Shown in pieces: positions 50,959 through 59,462 of a DNA stretch of 64,000 nt (the first letter of the stretch is position 1; each line of letters starts with the position of its first letter). The notes beneath the pieces are model-generated. The model made no database searches and was not told where the DNA came from. It saw nothing but the letters and a program-made list of their open reading frames with translations. Source of the stretch: Rhizobium leguminosarum (GTDB taxonomy: Bacteria > Pseudomonadota > Alphaproteobacteria > Rhizobiales > Rhizobiaceae); the NCBI RefSeq assembly GCF_002953715.1, contig NZ_CP025014.1, forward strand, positions 528,530-592,529, read 5' to 3'. Both the position numbers and the translations under genes were made by a program.

Positions 50959-51774
50959 TCAGCTATTGCCCATCTCGCTTTTCAGCCGCTGCAGGAAGAT
51001 TTCCAGTTCCGCGTCGTCGATACCGACGAGATGGCGCTTTTCCGGATAGGCGCCGGTCCTGACATCCTCGGCAAATTCGGTGAAGGCGGCGATGCGTTCG
51101 CGCTGCAGCCGGTCGTGTTCGGCGGCAAAGTCGCGATAGATCTTGGCGTGGCGCGGATAGTGGTCGCGATTGGCGCCGAGCACGTCGTCGGCGAAGAGAT
51201 ATTGGGCGTCGCAGCCGCTGCCTGCTCCCATGGAGATCATCAGCATCGAGGTGTTTCTGCTGATGGCGGCAGCGACTTCTCCTGGGACGACTTCGATTTC
51301 GGCGGCGAAGGCGCCGGCCTCTTCCAGCGCCTTGGTCTGCCGCCAGATCTCGGCGGCACTCGCCGCCGTCTTGCCGACAGCGCGGAAGCCGCCTGTCCAG
51401 GTCGCCTTCGAAGGGATCAGTCCGAGATGGCCGCAGACGGGGATACCCTCGTCCCGCATGCGCCGGATCGTCTGCAGGCTTGCGGCGCAATAGACCGCAT
51501 CACCTCCTGCCTTCAGCGCCGCGAAGGCCGCACGCAGATAGTCCTCGGCCGAGACATGATCGCCATATTCGAGCCCCGGAATGGCAAAGGGAGTGGGCGC
51601 GATCTCGCGAAAGACCGGCCCGAGCAGCGAGGGCGGCACGGAGACGATGTCGATTCCGGCCTTTTCGGCGGCTTCCGCCTCCTCCAGCGAGGTGACGCGC
51701 AGCATGGTGAGCTGGCGCTTGCCTTTTTCCGAAAGCAGATCGGCGACGGTTGCGCGTCTATGTTTTTTCATCAT
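50959..51774 (-). CDS. PanB-like (ketopantoate hydroxymethyltransferase superfamily) protein, variant active site
   Basis: A 271-residue TIM barrel. PanB-family landmarks: GIPVCGHLGLIPSKATWTGG, RQTKALEEAGAFAAEIEVVP and SMGAGSGCDAQYLFADDVLG. In true PanB the Mg-binding Asp lies in VGDS and others in DLPF and KLEGG; here these read VPPS, AIPG and YCAAS, so the canonical metal site is absent. It is probably a paralog with another C-C bond reaction, despite likely annotation as PanB. No panC lies nearby. ATG at 51774 follows AAGGA; TTG at 51777 is less likely. Confidence 0.75.
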   Translation of the reverse strand: MMKKHRRATVADLLSEKGKRQLTMLRVTSLEEAEAAEKAGIDIVSVPPSLLGPVFREIAPTPFAIPGLEYGDHVSAEDYLRAAFAALKAGGDAVYCAASLQTIRRMRDEGIPVCGHLGLIPSKATWTGGFRAVGKTAASAAEIWRQTKALEEAGAFAAEIEVVPGEVAAAISRNTSMLMISMGAGSGCDAQYLFADDVLGANRDHYPRHAKIYRDFAAEHDRLQRERIAAFTEFAEDVRTGAYPEKRHLVGIDDAELEIFLQRLKSEMGNS

Positions 51775-51799
51775 CAATTCCTTTGAAAATGTCGGCAGC

Positions 51800-53026
51800 T
51801 CAGGCGGCCAGCAGGGATTTCAGCTTGATGTCGCTGGCTGCGAGTGCTGCCGGGTCCGGATGGGCACGCGCTGCGATCAGCATTTCGGCGAGCCTGATGT
51901 CGCGCGCCACCGCATTGCCCGGCCCGATGCCGCTTGCGGCGATCAATCGTCCGCCGGCGTCGAGATGGAAGAGAATGAAGGCGCCTGCGCCGAGTTCGCG
52001 GCGCTGATGCGTGGCGGCCCCTTCGGCAAGGCCTGATATTTGCAGCGTCATGTCGTACTGATCCGACCAGAACCACGGCACCGCCGAAACGGCCTCGTTA
52101 AGGCCGAGCATGTTGGCCGCGGCCAATGTGCCCTGCTCCTGGGCATTGCGCCAGGATTCGAGCCGCACCCGCCGGCCGCCATAAATCGACAGCGGAAAGG
52201 AGCAGCAATCGCCGGCCGCAAAGACATCCGGTGCGGAGGTCTGGAGATAGGTGTCGACGGCAATGCCGTTGTCGATGGTGAGGCCCGCTCTTTCGGCAAT
52301 CTCGACATTCGGCCGTGCACCGATGCCGACGAGGACGAGATCGGCTTCGATCACCTCGCCGGTCGACAATCGGATCAGGGCTTTGCCGTTTTCCGCAGTC
52401 AGCGCCTCGATGGAGACACCGCAGCGGATATCCACGCCTTCAGCGCGATGGCGCTCGGCGAGCAGATGGGCGATCTCCTCCGGCACCCCACGCTTCAGCA
52501 CGCGTTCCAGCCCCTCGATGACGGTGACCTCGGCGCCAAGCAGCCGCGCCGTTGCCGCAAGTTCCAGTCCGATGAACCCGCCACCGATGATGGCGATATG
52601 CCGTCCCGGCTTCATCGCATCCCGCAATGCCGCCGCATCGTGATGCGTCCGCAGCGCGCGAATATGCGGGCTGCCCTGCGGTGCGCCGGGGAATGACCGC
52701 GCGGCCGCACCCGTCGCAAGCAGAAGCTTGTCGTAGGAAAGCACGGTACCGTCCGAAAGCGTGACGGTCCTGGATGCGGTGTCGAGATCCCTGGCCTCCA
52801 GGCCGGTCAGCAGCCGGATACCGTTTTCGATATATTTTTCCGCCGCGGCGATGAATTTCGGATCGCTTGCATCGGTGGAGCCGGCCTTCGAAAGCGGTGG
52901 CCGTTCATAGGGCGGAAGCGGCTCGGCGCCAACCAGCGTTATCTCGCCGGCAAAGCCCTTTTCCCGCAAGGCGAAGGCGGCGCGCGCACCGCATTCGCCC
53001 GCGCCCAGGATGACGTAATGAGCCAT
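51800..53026 (-). CDS. mocF: FAD-dependent ferredoxin reductase (MocF-like)
   Basis: A 408-residue reductase of the putidaredoxin/ferredoxin reductase type. FAD site VILGAGECGARAAFALREKG, middle KLLLATGAAARSFPGA, NADH site IAIIGGGFIGLELAATARLL, second FAD site SAPDVFAAGDCCSFPL, and a C-terminal dimer domain (PWFWSDQYDMTLQISGLAEG). It passes electrons from NADH to the ferredoxin encoded 11 bases upstream. With the ferredoxin and di-iron oxygenase genes it matches the mocDEF arrangement of rhizopine-degrading rhizobia. Confidence 0.85.
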   Translation of the reverse strand: MAHYVILGAGECGARAAFALREKGFAGEITLVGAEPLPPYERPPLSKAGSTDASDPKFIAAAEKYIENGIRLLTGLEARDLDTASRTVTLSDGTVLSYDKLLLATGAAARSFPGAPQGSPHIRALRTHHDAAALRDAMKPGRHIAIIGGGFIGLELAATARLLGAEVTVIEGLERVLKRGVPEEIAHLLAERHRAEGVDIRCGVSIEALTAENGKALIRLSTGEVIEADLVLVGIGARPNVEIAERAGLTIDNGIAVDTYLQTSAPDVFAAGDCCSFPLSIYGGRRVRLESWRNAQEQGTLAAANMLGLNEAVSAVPWFWSDQYDMTLQISGLAEGAATHQRRELGAGAFILFHLDAGGRLIAASGIGPGNAVARDIRLAEMLIAARAHPDPAALAASDIKLKSLLAA

Positions 53027-53037
53027 GCCGGCCTCCC

Positions 53038-53352
53038 TCAGAGCGAGATGAAGACGGCGCCGTCTTCGATCTTGACAGGATAGGTCTTGAGATTGACGCA
53101 GACCGGCGCACCCTTGGCTTCGCCCGTCTTGTAGTTGAAGCGGCCGTTATGTTTCGGACATTCGATGATCTCATCCATGACAAGCCCGTCAGCGAGATGG
53201 ATATGTTCATGCGTGCAGAGCCCGTCGGTCGCGAAGAATTCGTCGTCCGGGCTGCGATAGACCGCGAAGGTGCGCCCGTCGTGATCGAAGCGGATGACAT
53301 CCTCCTCGTCGATCTCATCCTTGTCGCAGACCTGGATCCAATTTCCGCTCAT
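53038..53352 (-). CDS. mocE: Rieske-type ferredoxin (MocE-like)
   Basis: A 104-residue [2Fe-2S] Rieske ferredoxin with both ligand motifs: CTHEH (about residue 46) and CPKHNGRFNY (about 65). It has no membrane segment and is of the soluble electron-carrier type. It sits between the reductase and the desaturase-like oxygenase in one operon and should carry electrons between them. The sequence recalls S. meliloti MocE, from memory. Confidence 0.88.
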   Translation of the reverse strand: MSGNWIQVCDKDEIDEEDVIRFDHDGRTFAVYRSPDDEFFATDGLCTHEHIHLADGLVMDEIIECPKHNGRFNYKTGEAKGAPVCVNLKTYPVKIEDGAVFISL

Positions 53353-53373
53353 CTTGTCCTCCCTCGATTGTAA

Positions 53374-54462
53374 TTATTGCGCGGCCGGAGCCAGCTCGTT
53401 GTGGAATTCCTCGCGATAGGGCCGCGCGGTGGCCGGCAGTTCGCGCCTCAGGAAATAATCCTCGTTGCGCAGCTGGCGCAGGAAGGCCGGGATCATCTCG
53501 CGATAGCCGGACCAGATCGATGGGTTCGGCGCCGGCAGGTCGTGCTTGATCATCGCGTGCAGCCTGGGCAGCGCGTGATAGGGCACCATCGGAAACATGT
53601 GATGTTCGACGTGGTAGTTCATGTTCCAGTAAATGAAGCGGCTGATGGGGTTCATATAGACCGTGCGGCTGTTCAGCCGATGGTCGGTCACATTGTCGGC
53701 AAGGCCGCCATGCTGCAGCAGACCGGTCAGCACATGGTGCCAGGCGCCATAGAGGCGCGGCAGGCCGATCAGCATCAGCGGCAGGATCGAACCCATGGTG
53801 ATCGCGATCGCGATCGTTGCAACGTAGATCGCCAGCCAGATGCGGGCGATGCGGATGGCCTTTGGCTGCTCCATCTCCGGAATGAAGGTCTTTTCCGCCG
53901 CGCTGACGCCGCCGAAGGCATTGCGCAGCATGTCGACGATCGCATGCCAGGCGTCGAGGATGCCGAAGAAATTAAGCACCAGCCGGAAAAGATCGGGTGG
54001 CCGCATGACGGCGATCTCGGGATCGCGACCGACGATCACCGTATCGGTGTGATGGCGCGCATGGCTCCAGCGCCAGGTCACCGGATTTCGCATGATCATG
54101 AAGCAGGCGATCTGGTAGACGACATCGTTCATCCAGCGCGTCTTGAAGGCGGTACCATGGCCGCATTCATGCCAGCGGCTGTCCGAAGCCGAGCCGTAGA
54201 GCACGCCATAGGCGAGGAAGAAGGGCAGCGCGATCCACGAGCCCCAGAAATAAATACCGAGCCCGGCAAGGACGACCATGCTGCCGAGCCAGAGGGCCGT
54301 GTCGCGGATCGCCGGCGCATCGGAGCGCTGCATCAGCGCCTTCATCTCCTTGCGCGGAATGTCGGTGTGATACCATTCGGCTGCCGCCAGCCCCGTCTCG
54401 ACGGCAGTGCGGCCGCTTTCGCCGAGAAGGTAGTAGTCGCGCTTCTTTGTCTGGGTCGCCAT
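53374..54462 (-). CDS. mocD: Membrane di-iron fatty-acid-desaturase-like oxygenase (MocD-like)
   Basis: A 362-residue protein from ATG at 54462 (GGGAGG upstream). It has the three His boxes of desaturase/hydroxylase di-iron enzymes: HECGH (98-102), HARHH (134-138) and HVEHH near residue 295, with hydrophobic helices between. In the mocDEF system the three proteins demethylate 3-O-methyl-scyllo-inosamine; that role is suggested by gene order only, and a lipid desaturase is the alternative. It is the first gene of the leftward operon and diverges from a LacI gene. Confidence 0.82.
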   Translation of the reverse strand: MATQTKKRDYYLLGESGRTAVETGLAAAEWYHTDIPRKEMKALMQRSDAPAIRDTALWLGSMVVLAGLGIYFWGSWIALPFFLAYGVLYGSASDSRWHECGHGTAFKTRWMNDVVYQIACFMIMRNPVTWRWSHARHHTDTVIVGRDPEIAVMRPPDLFRLVLNFFGILDAWHAIVDMLRNAFGGVSAAEKTFIPEMEQPKAIRIARIWLAIYVATIAIAITMGSILPLMLIGLPRLYGAWHHVLTGLLQHGGLADNVTDHRLNSRTVYMNPISRFIYWNMNYHVEHHMFPMVPYHALPRLHAMIKHDLPAPNPSIWSGYREMIPAFLRQLRNEDYFLRRELPATARPYREEFHNELAPAAQ

Positions 54463-54528
54463 TATCCGCCTCCCGTTATGCCCTTGCACGGGAGAATAGG
54501 TTGACTTTGGAAAGCGCTCAATGCAGGC

Positions 54529-54580
54529 TTGATATAATCTATCAAAAGCCATCATGATTGGCTTGCATTCATGATTGAAT
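54529..54580. promoter_or_regulatory. Three dyads in the mocD/lacI-type divergent promoter
   Basis: TTGATA-N5-TATCAA (54529-54545), AAGCCA-N7-TGGCTT (54546-54564) and ATTCA-TGAT-TGAAT (54567-54580) are perfect and adjacent. They lie 16-67 bases before the LacI-type start, so they are candidate operators for that repressor. Confidence 0.6.
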
Positions 54581-54595
54581 CCATCAGGAACGCCG

Positions 54596-55624
54596 ATGCG
54601 CCGTCCCACTATATCCGATCTTGCCCGCGCCTCCGGCGTCAGTGTCGCCACCGTCGACCGCGTTCTCAACGCGCGCCACAGGGTGCGCGAGGAAACAGCG
54701 CGACGGGTCTATGATGCGGCGCAGTCGATCGGCTATCACGCTGTCGGGCTGATCAAGCAGCGCGTCTTCGAGGATCTGCCGCAATACAGGCTCGCCTTCC
54801 TGCTGCAGAAGCCGATGCAGCCTTTCTATCAGAGCTTCGTGCGTGAGATCGAAACCGCGGCACGGGCACTGACGAGCGCGCGCATCCAGCCGCAGATCGA
54901 CTTTCCGTCAGCCGCGACACCGGCTGCGATCGTCGAAAAGATCAAGACGCTCGGCGCCCGCAACCAGGCCGTTGCTCTGGTCGGCCCGGATTATCCGGCG
55001 GTGACGACGGCGGTCGAGGAGTTGAAGGAGCGCGGCATCCCCGTCTTCTCGCTGCTCTCCGATCTCGCCACGGGCGTGCGCGACGCCTATGTCGGCGTCA
55101 ACAACCGCAAGGTCGGGCGCACTGCAGCCTGGACGATCGCGCGCACGGCGCACAAGCCCGGCAAGGTCGCCTGTTTCGTCGGCAGCCACCGCTTTCACGG
55201 CCATGAGCTCAGAGAAATCGGCTTCCGCTCCTATTTTCGCGAGAACGCGCCTGAGTTCGATGTCGTCGACACGCTGATCAATCTCGAGACCGCCGAGATC
55301 ACCCATGAGGCGACGTTGACACTTCTGCAGAAACATCCCGATCTCGTCGGCATCTATGTCTGCGGCGGCGGCATGGAAGGGGCGATTTCGGCATTCCGCG
55401 AAGAAGGTGTCGGCGGCAAGATCGTCCTGGTAGTCAACGAGCTGACGCCCGACAGCAAAGCCGGCCTTGCCGACGATATCGTCGCCATGGCGATCGGCAC
55501 CCCCCTGCCCGCCCTCTGCAAGGAGTTGATGGTGCTGATGACGGGGGCCATCGAAAACGGCGAAACGGCTGTTCCCGGACAGCTCTTCCTACCTTTCGAT
55601 ATTCATATTTCGGAGAACATCTGA
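54596..55624 (+). CDS. LacI-family transcriptional regulator
   Basis: A 342-residue protein from ATG at 54596 (AGGA 6 bases upstream; the longer TTG start is not needed). N-terminal LacI HTH: TISDLARASGVSVATVDRVL. The sugar-binding-protein-like domain follows (VALVGPDYPAVTTAVEELKE, DAYVGVNNRKVGRTAAWTIA). VATVDRVLN (not VATVSRVLN) places it near regulators of inositol-type substrates. It diverges from the mocDEF-like operon and precedes the TIM-barrel gene, so it probably controls both. Confidence 0.9.
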   Translation: MRRPTISDLARASGVSVATVDRVLNARHRVREETARRVYDAAQSIGYHAVGLIKQRVFEDLPQYRLAFLLQKPMQPFYQSFVREIETAARALTSARIQPQIDFPSAATPAAIVEKIKTLGARNQAVALVGPDYPAVTTAVEELKERGIPVFSLLSDLATGVRDAYVGVNNRKVGRTAAWTIARTAHKPGKVACFVGSHRFHGHELREIGFRSYFRENAPEFDVVDTLINLETAEITHEATLTLLQKHPDLVGIYVCGGGMEGAISAFREEGVGGKIVLVVNELTPDSKAGLADDIVAMAIGTPLPALCKELMVLMTGAIENGETAVPGQLFLPFDIHISENI

Positions 55625-55628
55625 GGTG

Positions 55629-55644
55629 TGATGGAATTCCATCA
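55629..55644. promoter_or_regulatory. 16-bp perfect palindrome before the TIM-barrel gene
   Basis: TGATGGAATTCCATCA, 5 bases after the LacI gene's stop and 141 bases before the next start. It may be an operator or half of a transcript hairpin. Confidence 0.45.
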
Positions 55645-55785
55645 TTTCGTTCGAAATTCTCTCAGCAATGAAAGCCGGCGCCGGCGATGACGGATGGATT
55701 GCGACGCGAATTCCGATAGAGATTCGCTGACCCATTCACAAGGACCGCTCCGCCCTGACGCGGAGATCAGGAGGAGATACCGATC

Positions 55786-56598
55786 ATGACTTCGATCCGT
55801 TTTGCGCTCAACCATATGGCCGCGCCGTCGCTTGCCATCGAGGATTTTTTCGCGCTGGCCCGTTCGCTCGGCATAGATGCCGTCGAAATCCGCAACGACC
55901 TTTCCGGCAATGCCATCCTCGACGGCACCAAACCCGAAACGATCAGGCAAGCGGCTGCCCGCCATGGCCTGACGATCATCTCGATCAACGCCCTGCAGCG
56001 CTTCAACGAGTGGAACGCGACCCGGGCGGCCGAAGCGCAGGAACTGATCGATTATGCCGGCGCGTCCGGCGCCAAGGCGCTCGTCCTCGTTCCGAAGAAC
56101 GACGGCACCGGCTGCGCCGATGGCGAACGGCAGGCCAATCTGCGCCAGTCTCTGATTGCGCTGAAGCCGATGCTCGAGAAAGCCGGCATTATCGGCCTCG
56201 TCGAGCCGCTCGGTTTCGAGATCTGCTCGCTGCGCTCGAAGACCGAGGCGGCCGAGGCCGTCAAGGAACTCGGTGCGCAATCGACCTTCAGGCTGGTCCA
56301 CGATACCTTCCACCATCACCTTGCCGGCGAAGCGGCGACCTTCCCTGAGCTTGCCGGCCTCGTGCACATCTCCGGCGTCAGCGATCCTTCCGTTGCTGTT
56401 GCCAATATGCGCGATTCCCACCGCGTCCTGGTCGATGTCGACGACCTGCTCGACAATGCCGGTCAGGTCAGGGCCCTGTTGCAGGCGGGCTATAACGGCC
56501 CGTTCTCCTTCGAGCCCTTCGCGGCGGAGGTGCATGCGCTGAAGGATCCGGCCGCCGCGCTGCGCGCCAGCATGGACTATCTCAGCGCGCAGGTTTGA
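55786..56598 (+). CDS. TIM-barrel sugar isomerase/epimerase-like protein (IolI-like)
   Basis: A 270-residue xylose-isomerase-like TIM barrel: FALNHMAAPSLAIEDFFALA, GIDAVEIRNDL, LVLVPKNDGTGCADGERQAN, IIGLVEPLGFEICSLRS and RLVHDTFHHHLAGE with metal-binding His, then FSFEPFAAEVHAL with Glu. Layout and length fit the IolI/2-keto-inositol isomerase branch. With the LacI regulator and the moc-like genes it supports catabolism of an inositol-like compound. AGGAGG lies shortly before ATG. Confidence 0.83.
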   Translation: MTSIRFALNHMAAPSLAIEDFFALARSLGIDAVEIRNDLSGNAILDGTKPETIRQAAARHGLTIISINALQRFNEWNATRAAEAQELIDYAGASGAKALVLVPKNDGTGCADGERQANLRQSLIALKPMLEKAGIIGLVEPLGFEICSLRSKTEAAEAVKELGAQSTFRLVHDTFHHHLAGEAATFPELAGLVHISGVSDPSVAVANMRDSHRVLVDVDDLLDNAGQVRALLQAGYNGPFSFEPFAAEVHALKDPAAALRASMDYLSAQV

Positions 56599-56662
56599 GA
56601 TCTGGCCAAAGCGTCGGCTGATACCGCCATTGGTGTCGGGACGGCGCGCAGGACGATTGTCC

Positions 56663-56690
56663 CGAGAGGCCGCGCTGGCGCGGCCTCTCG
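56663..56690. terminator. 12-bp perfect hairpin between convergent genes
   Basis: CGAGAGGCCGCG-CTGG-CGCGGCCTCTCG lies between the ends of the TIM-barrel gene (plus) and cobM (minus). It has no T-tract, but its position fits a bidirectional terminator. Confidence 0.55.
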
Positions 56691-56697
56691 CCCGAAG

Positions 56698-57456
56698 CTA
56701 CTCCCTGCCTCTGAACCGACGCTGATAGGCCGGATCATAGAGTGAGCTCTCGCGAAAATCCTCGGCCGCGAGCGAGTGGCCGACGAAGATGATCGCCGTG
56801 CGTTCGATCGGTTCGGCTGCAACCTTTGCCTCGATATCGCCGAGCGTGCCACTCAGGACGCGCTCGTCCGGCCAGGAGGCCTTGACGACGATGGCGACCG
56901 GGCAGTCGACGCCGTAAAGCGGCGTCAATTCTTCCACCACCTGCTTCAGCGCGTGGATTGCCAGATGGATCGCCAGCGTAGCGCCCGTCGCGCCGAATTT
57001 CGCCAGTGTCTCGTCGTTCGGCATTGGTGACGCGCGGCCGGAAACGCGGGTCAGCACCAGGCTTTGCGCCACAGCCGGGATCGTCAGTTCGCGCCCAAGC
57101 GTCGAGGCTGCGGCGGCAAAGGCCGGAACGCCTGGCGTCATCGTATAGTCGATGCCGTGTTTTTGCAGCCGGCGCACCTGCTCGGCGACTGCACTCCAGA
57201 CCGAGAGATCGCCGGAATGCAGCCGGGCGACATCCTGGCCGGCCGCAGCGGCGCGAAGATATTCCGCCTCGATCTCGTCGAGCGACATCGGCGCCGTATC
57301 GACGATGCGTGCGCCCGGCGGACAATATTGCAGCAGTTCGGGCGAGACGATCGAGCCGGCATAAAGGCAGACCGGGCACCGGGCGATGAGATCGCGGCCA
57401 CGCACCGTGATCAGATCCGCAGCACCTGGCCCCGCGCCGATGAAATGCACCGTCAT
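56698..57456 (-). CDS. cobM: Precorrin-4 C11-methyltransferase (CobM)
   Basis: A 252-residue SAM-dependent tetrapyrrole methyltransferase, normal length. It has the GAGPGAADLI motif at the N-terminus, VCLYAGSIVSPELLQ, ARLHSGDLSVWSA, TPGVPAFAAAASTLGRELTI and LTRVSGRASPMPN, which together mark the CobM/CbiF branch. It methylates precorrin-4 at C-11 to give precorrin-5 in the aerobic B12 pathway. It starts 4 bases after cobL and ends the leftward cob unit. Confidence 0.95.
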   Translation of the reverse strand: MTVHFIGAGPGAADLITVRGRDLIARCPVCLYAGSIVSPELLQYCPPGARIVDTAPMSLDEIEAEYLRAAAAGQDVARLHSGDLSVWSAVAEQVRRLQKHGIDYTMTPGVPAFAAAASTLGRELTIPAVAQSLVLTRVSGRASPMPNDETLAKFGATGATLAIHLAIHALKQVVEELTPLYGVDCPVAIVVKASWPDERVLSGTLGDIEAKVAAEPIERTAIIFVGHSLAAEDFRESSLYDPAYQRRFRGRE

Positions 57457-57460
57457 CTCG

Positions 57461-58693
57461 TCATCCTTTCGTCCAGCGCCACTGCGTCACCGGCATGGCC
57501 GGCCGCCAGCCGCTCATGCTGCCGACGGGCTGGGCGCGCGATATTTCGATCCGCGTGAGGAAACCGCCGCGTTTGCCATGTTCGGCGAGCAGTACCGCTT
57601 CCATCTCCAGCGTCACGGCATTGGCAACGAGCCGCCCTCCCCGCTTCAGCGCGGCAATCGCAGTATCGACAACACCCGGTTCGCTGCCGCCACCGCCGAG
57701 GAAGATCACATCCGGCTCCGGCAGGTCTTTCAGCGCGAGGGGTGCCGCACCTTCGACGACAGCAAGATGCGGCACGCCGAAGGCGGCTGCGTTGCGGGCG
57801 ACACGCGCGGCCCGTTCCGGCGACTGTTCGACGGCGATTGCCTTCAGGCTGGGATCGGCCAGCATCCATTCGATGCCGATCGATCCCGAGCCCGCGCCGA
57901 TATCCCAGAGCAGCTCGCCGTGACGCGGCGCGAGCGCCGAAAGCGTCATCGCCCGGATTTCACGTTTGGTGATCTGCCCATCGTGCTCAAACAGTTCGTC
58001 CTCGAGCCCGGTGGTGAAAGGCAGAATGCGCGCCCTCTCCCCTGCCGCGATATCGAGTGCGCAGACATTCAGGGGATCGATGTCCAGGAGGTCGAAATCC
58101 GTCGCCGCCGCACTTCTTTGTCGTTCCCGAACACCGCCAAGCGCCTCGAGCACGGTAAGCCGCGACTGACCGAAGCCAGCAGCCGTCAGCATAGCAGCCA
58201 GATCGCCAGGCCCCTTCTCGTCCGAGGTCAGCGCGATGATGCGCCGTCCGGGGTGCAGATGCGGCCGGATCAGGTCGAGTGGCCTTCCATGCAGCGAGAT
58301 CGTCGCGACGTCCTGCAGCGGCCAGCCAAGGCGGGACGCGGCAAGGCTGAAGGCCGAGGGCGCGGGGATGGTGCACATCTCTTCCGCCGCCACATGGCGG
58401 GAGAGCGTTGCGCCGACGCCGTAGAGGAAGGGATCACCTGAGGCGAGCACGACAACCGGCGTGCCGCGCCTTTTAACGATAGCCTCGACCGAGCGCTCGA
58501 ACGGGCTCTGCCAGGAAAGCCTTTCGCCTGTGATCAGCGATGCAGCAAGCGCGTGGTGGCGCGCGCCGCCGAAGACGGCAGGTGCGGTCGCGATCAGCCT
58601 CCTCGCCTCCTCGCCCAGCCCTTCTGGACCATCTTCGCCGATGCCGATAATAGTCAGCCAGCGCTGGCCGGATGCAGGAGTGACATCAGACAT
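57461..58693 (-). CDS. cobL: Bifunctional precorrin-6Y C5,15-methyltransferase (CobL)
   Basis: A 410-residue fusion. The N-terminal half is CbiE-like (WLTIIGIGEDGPEGLGEEAR, VLASGDPFLYGVGATLSRHV, IPAPSAFSLAASRLGWPLQD) and the C-terminal half is CbiT-like with LLWDIGAGSGSIGIEWMLAD. It methylates C-5 and C-15 and decarboxylates the C-12 acetate of precorrin-6B. ATG at 58693 lies in the same CATG as the cobK start on the other strand, so the two genes begin face to face with no gap. A GGGG-rich stretch serves as ribosome binding site. Confidence 0.95.
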   Translation of the reverse strand: MSDVTPASGQRWLTIIGIGEDGPEGLGEEARRLIATAPAVFGGARHHALAASLITGERLSWQSPFERSVEAIVKRRGTPVVVLASGDPFLYGVGATLSRHVAAEEMCTIPAPSAFSLAASRLGWPLQDVATISLHGRPLDLIRPHLHPGRRIIALTSDEKGPGDLAAMLTAAGFGQSRLTVLEALGGVRERQRSAAATDFDLLDIDPLNVCALDIAAGERARILPFTTGLEDELFEHDGQITKREIRAMTLSALAPRHGELLWDIGAGSGSIGIEWMLADPSLKAIAVEQSPERAARVARNAAAFGVPHLAVVEGAAPLALKDLPEPDVIFLGGGGSEPGVVDTAIAALKRGGRLVANAVTLEMEAVLLAEHGKRGGFLTRIEISRAQPVGSMSGWRPAMPVTQWRWTKG

Positions 58694-59462
58694 GGGAAGA
58701 CCCCGCATCCTGATCCTTGGCGGCACCAGCGAGGCGCGGCTGCTGGCCGAGGCGCTCGCGGCGCCTGATGATTGCGATGTTTTGTTGTCGCTTGCCGGGC
58801 GCACCGAAAAACCGGCCACGCAGCCTGTTCCGGTTCGTATCGGCGGTTTCGGCGGCGCTGCCGCACTTGCCGATTTCCTGAAGGCCGGCGGATATGACCT
58901 GTTGATCGACGCTACGCACCCGTTCGCCGAGCGCATTTCGGCAAATGCCGCTTTTGCGGCTGAGACCACCGGCATTGCTGCCATGGCTTTGCGCCGGCCC
59001 GAATGGCAACGCCGGCCGGGCGATCGCTGGCAGGGGGTGCGGAGCATTCCGGCTGCCATCGAAGCGCTTGGCCCCTCCCCCCGCCATGTCTTCCTGGCGA
59101 CGGGCCGGCAGGGCGCGCATCATGCGGAAGCCGCACCGCAACATCACTATCTCGTCCGCAGCGTCGATCCCGTCGAACCGCCGCTTGCGCTTGATAATGT
59201 CGAGTACATCCTCGATCGTGGTCCGTTCACGCTGGAAGGCGAATGCGATCTTCTGAGGCAGCACGACATCGACGTCATCGTCGCCAAGAATAGCGGCGGT
59301 GCGGCCACCTATGCGAAGATGGAGGCCGCCCGCCTGCTCGGCATCGAGGTGATGATGGTGGCGCGCACGCCGGCCTCGATCGTCAAGGCGGTCGAAACTA
59401 TCGATGCGGCGCTGGCGGCGATCGATCACCTGTTTCCCCCCGCCATGAAACGCGGCGTATAG
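58692..59462 (+). CDS. cobK: Precorrin-6A reductase (CobK)
   Basis: A 256-residue NADPH-dependent reductase converting precorrin-6A to precorrin-6B. Motifs: ILILGGTSEARLLAEALAAP, LLIDATHPFAERISANAAFA, RHVFLATGRQGAHH and VIVAKNSGGAATYAKMEAAR. It is the only cob gene here on the plus strand, as in the Pseudomonas denitrificans cluster. Its ATG overlaps that of cobL, its ribosome binding site (GGAG, 11 bases before) lies inside cobL, and its 3' end overlaps cobJ by 37 bases. Confidence 0.95.
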   Translation: MGRPRILILGGTSEARLLAEALAAPDDCDVLLSLAGRTEKPATQPVPVRIGGFGGAAALADFLKAGGYDLLIDATHPFAERISANAAFAAETTGIAAMALRRPEWQRRPGDRWQGVRSIPAAIEALGPSPRHVFLATGRQGAHHAEAAPQHHYLVRSVDPVEPPLALDNVEYILDRGPFTLEGECDLLRQHDIDVIVAKNSGGAATYAKMEAARLLGIEVMMVARTPASIVKAVETIDAALAAIDHLFPPAMKRGV

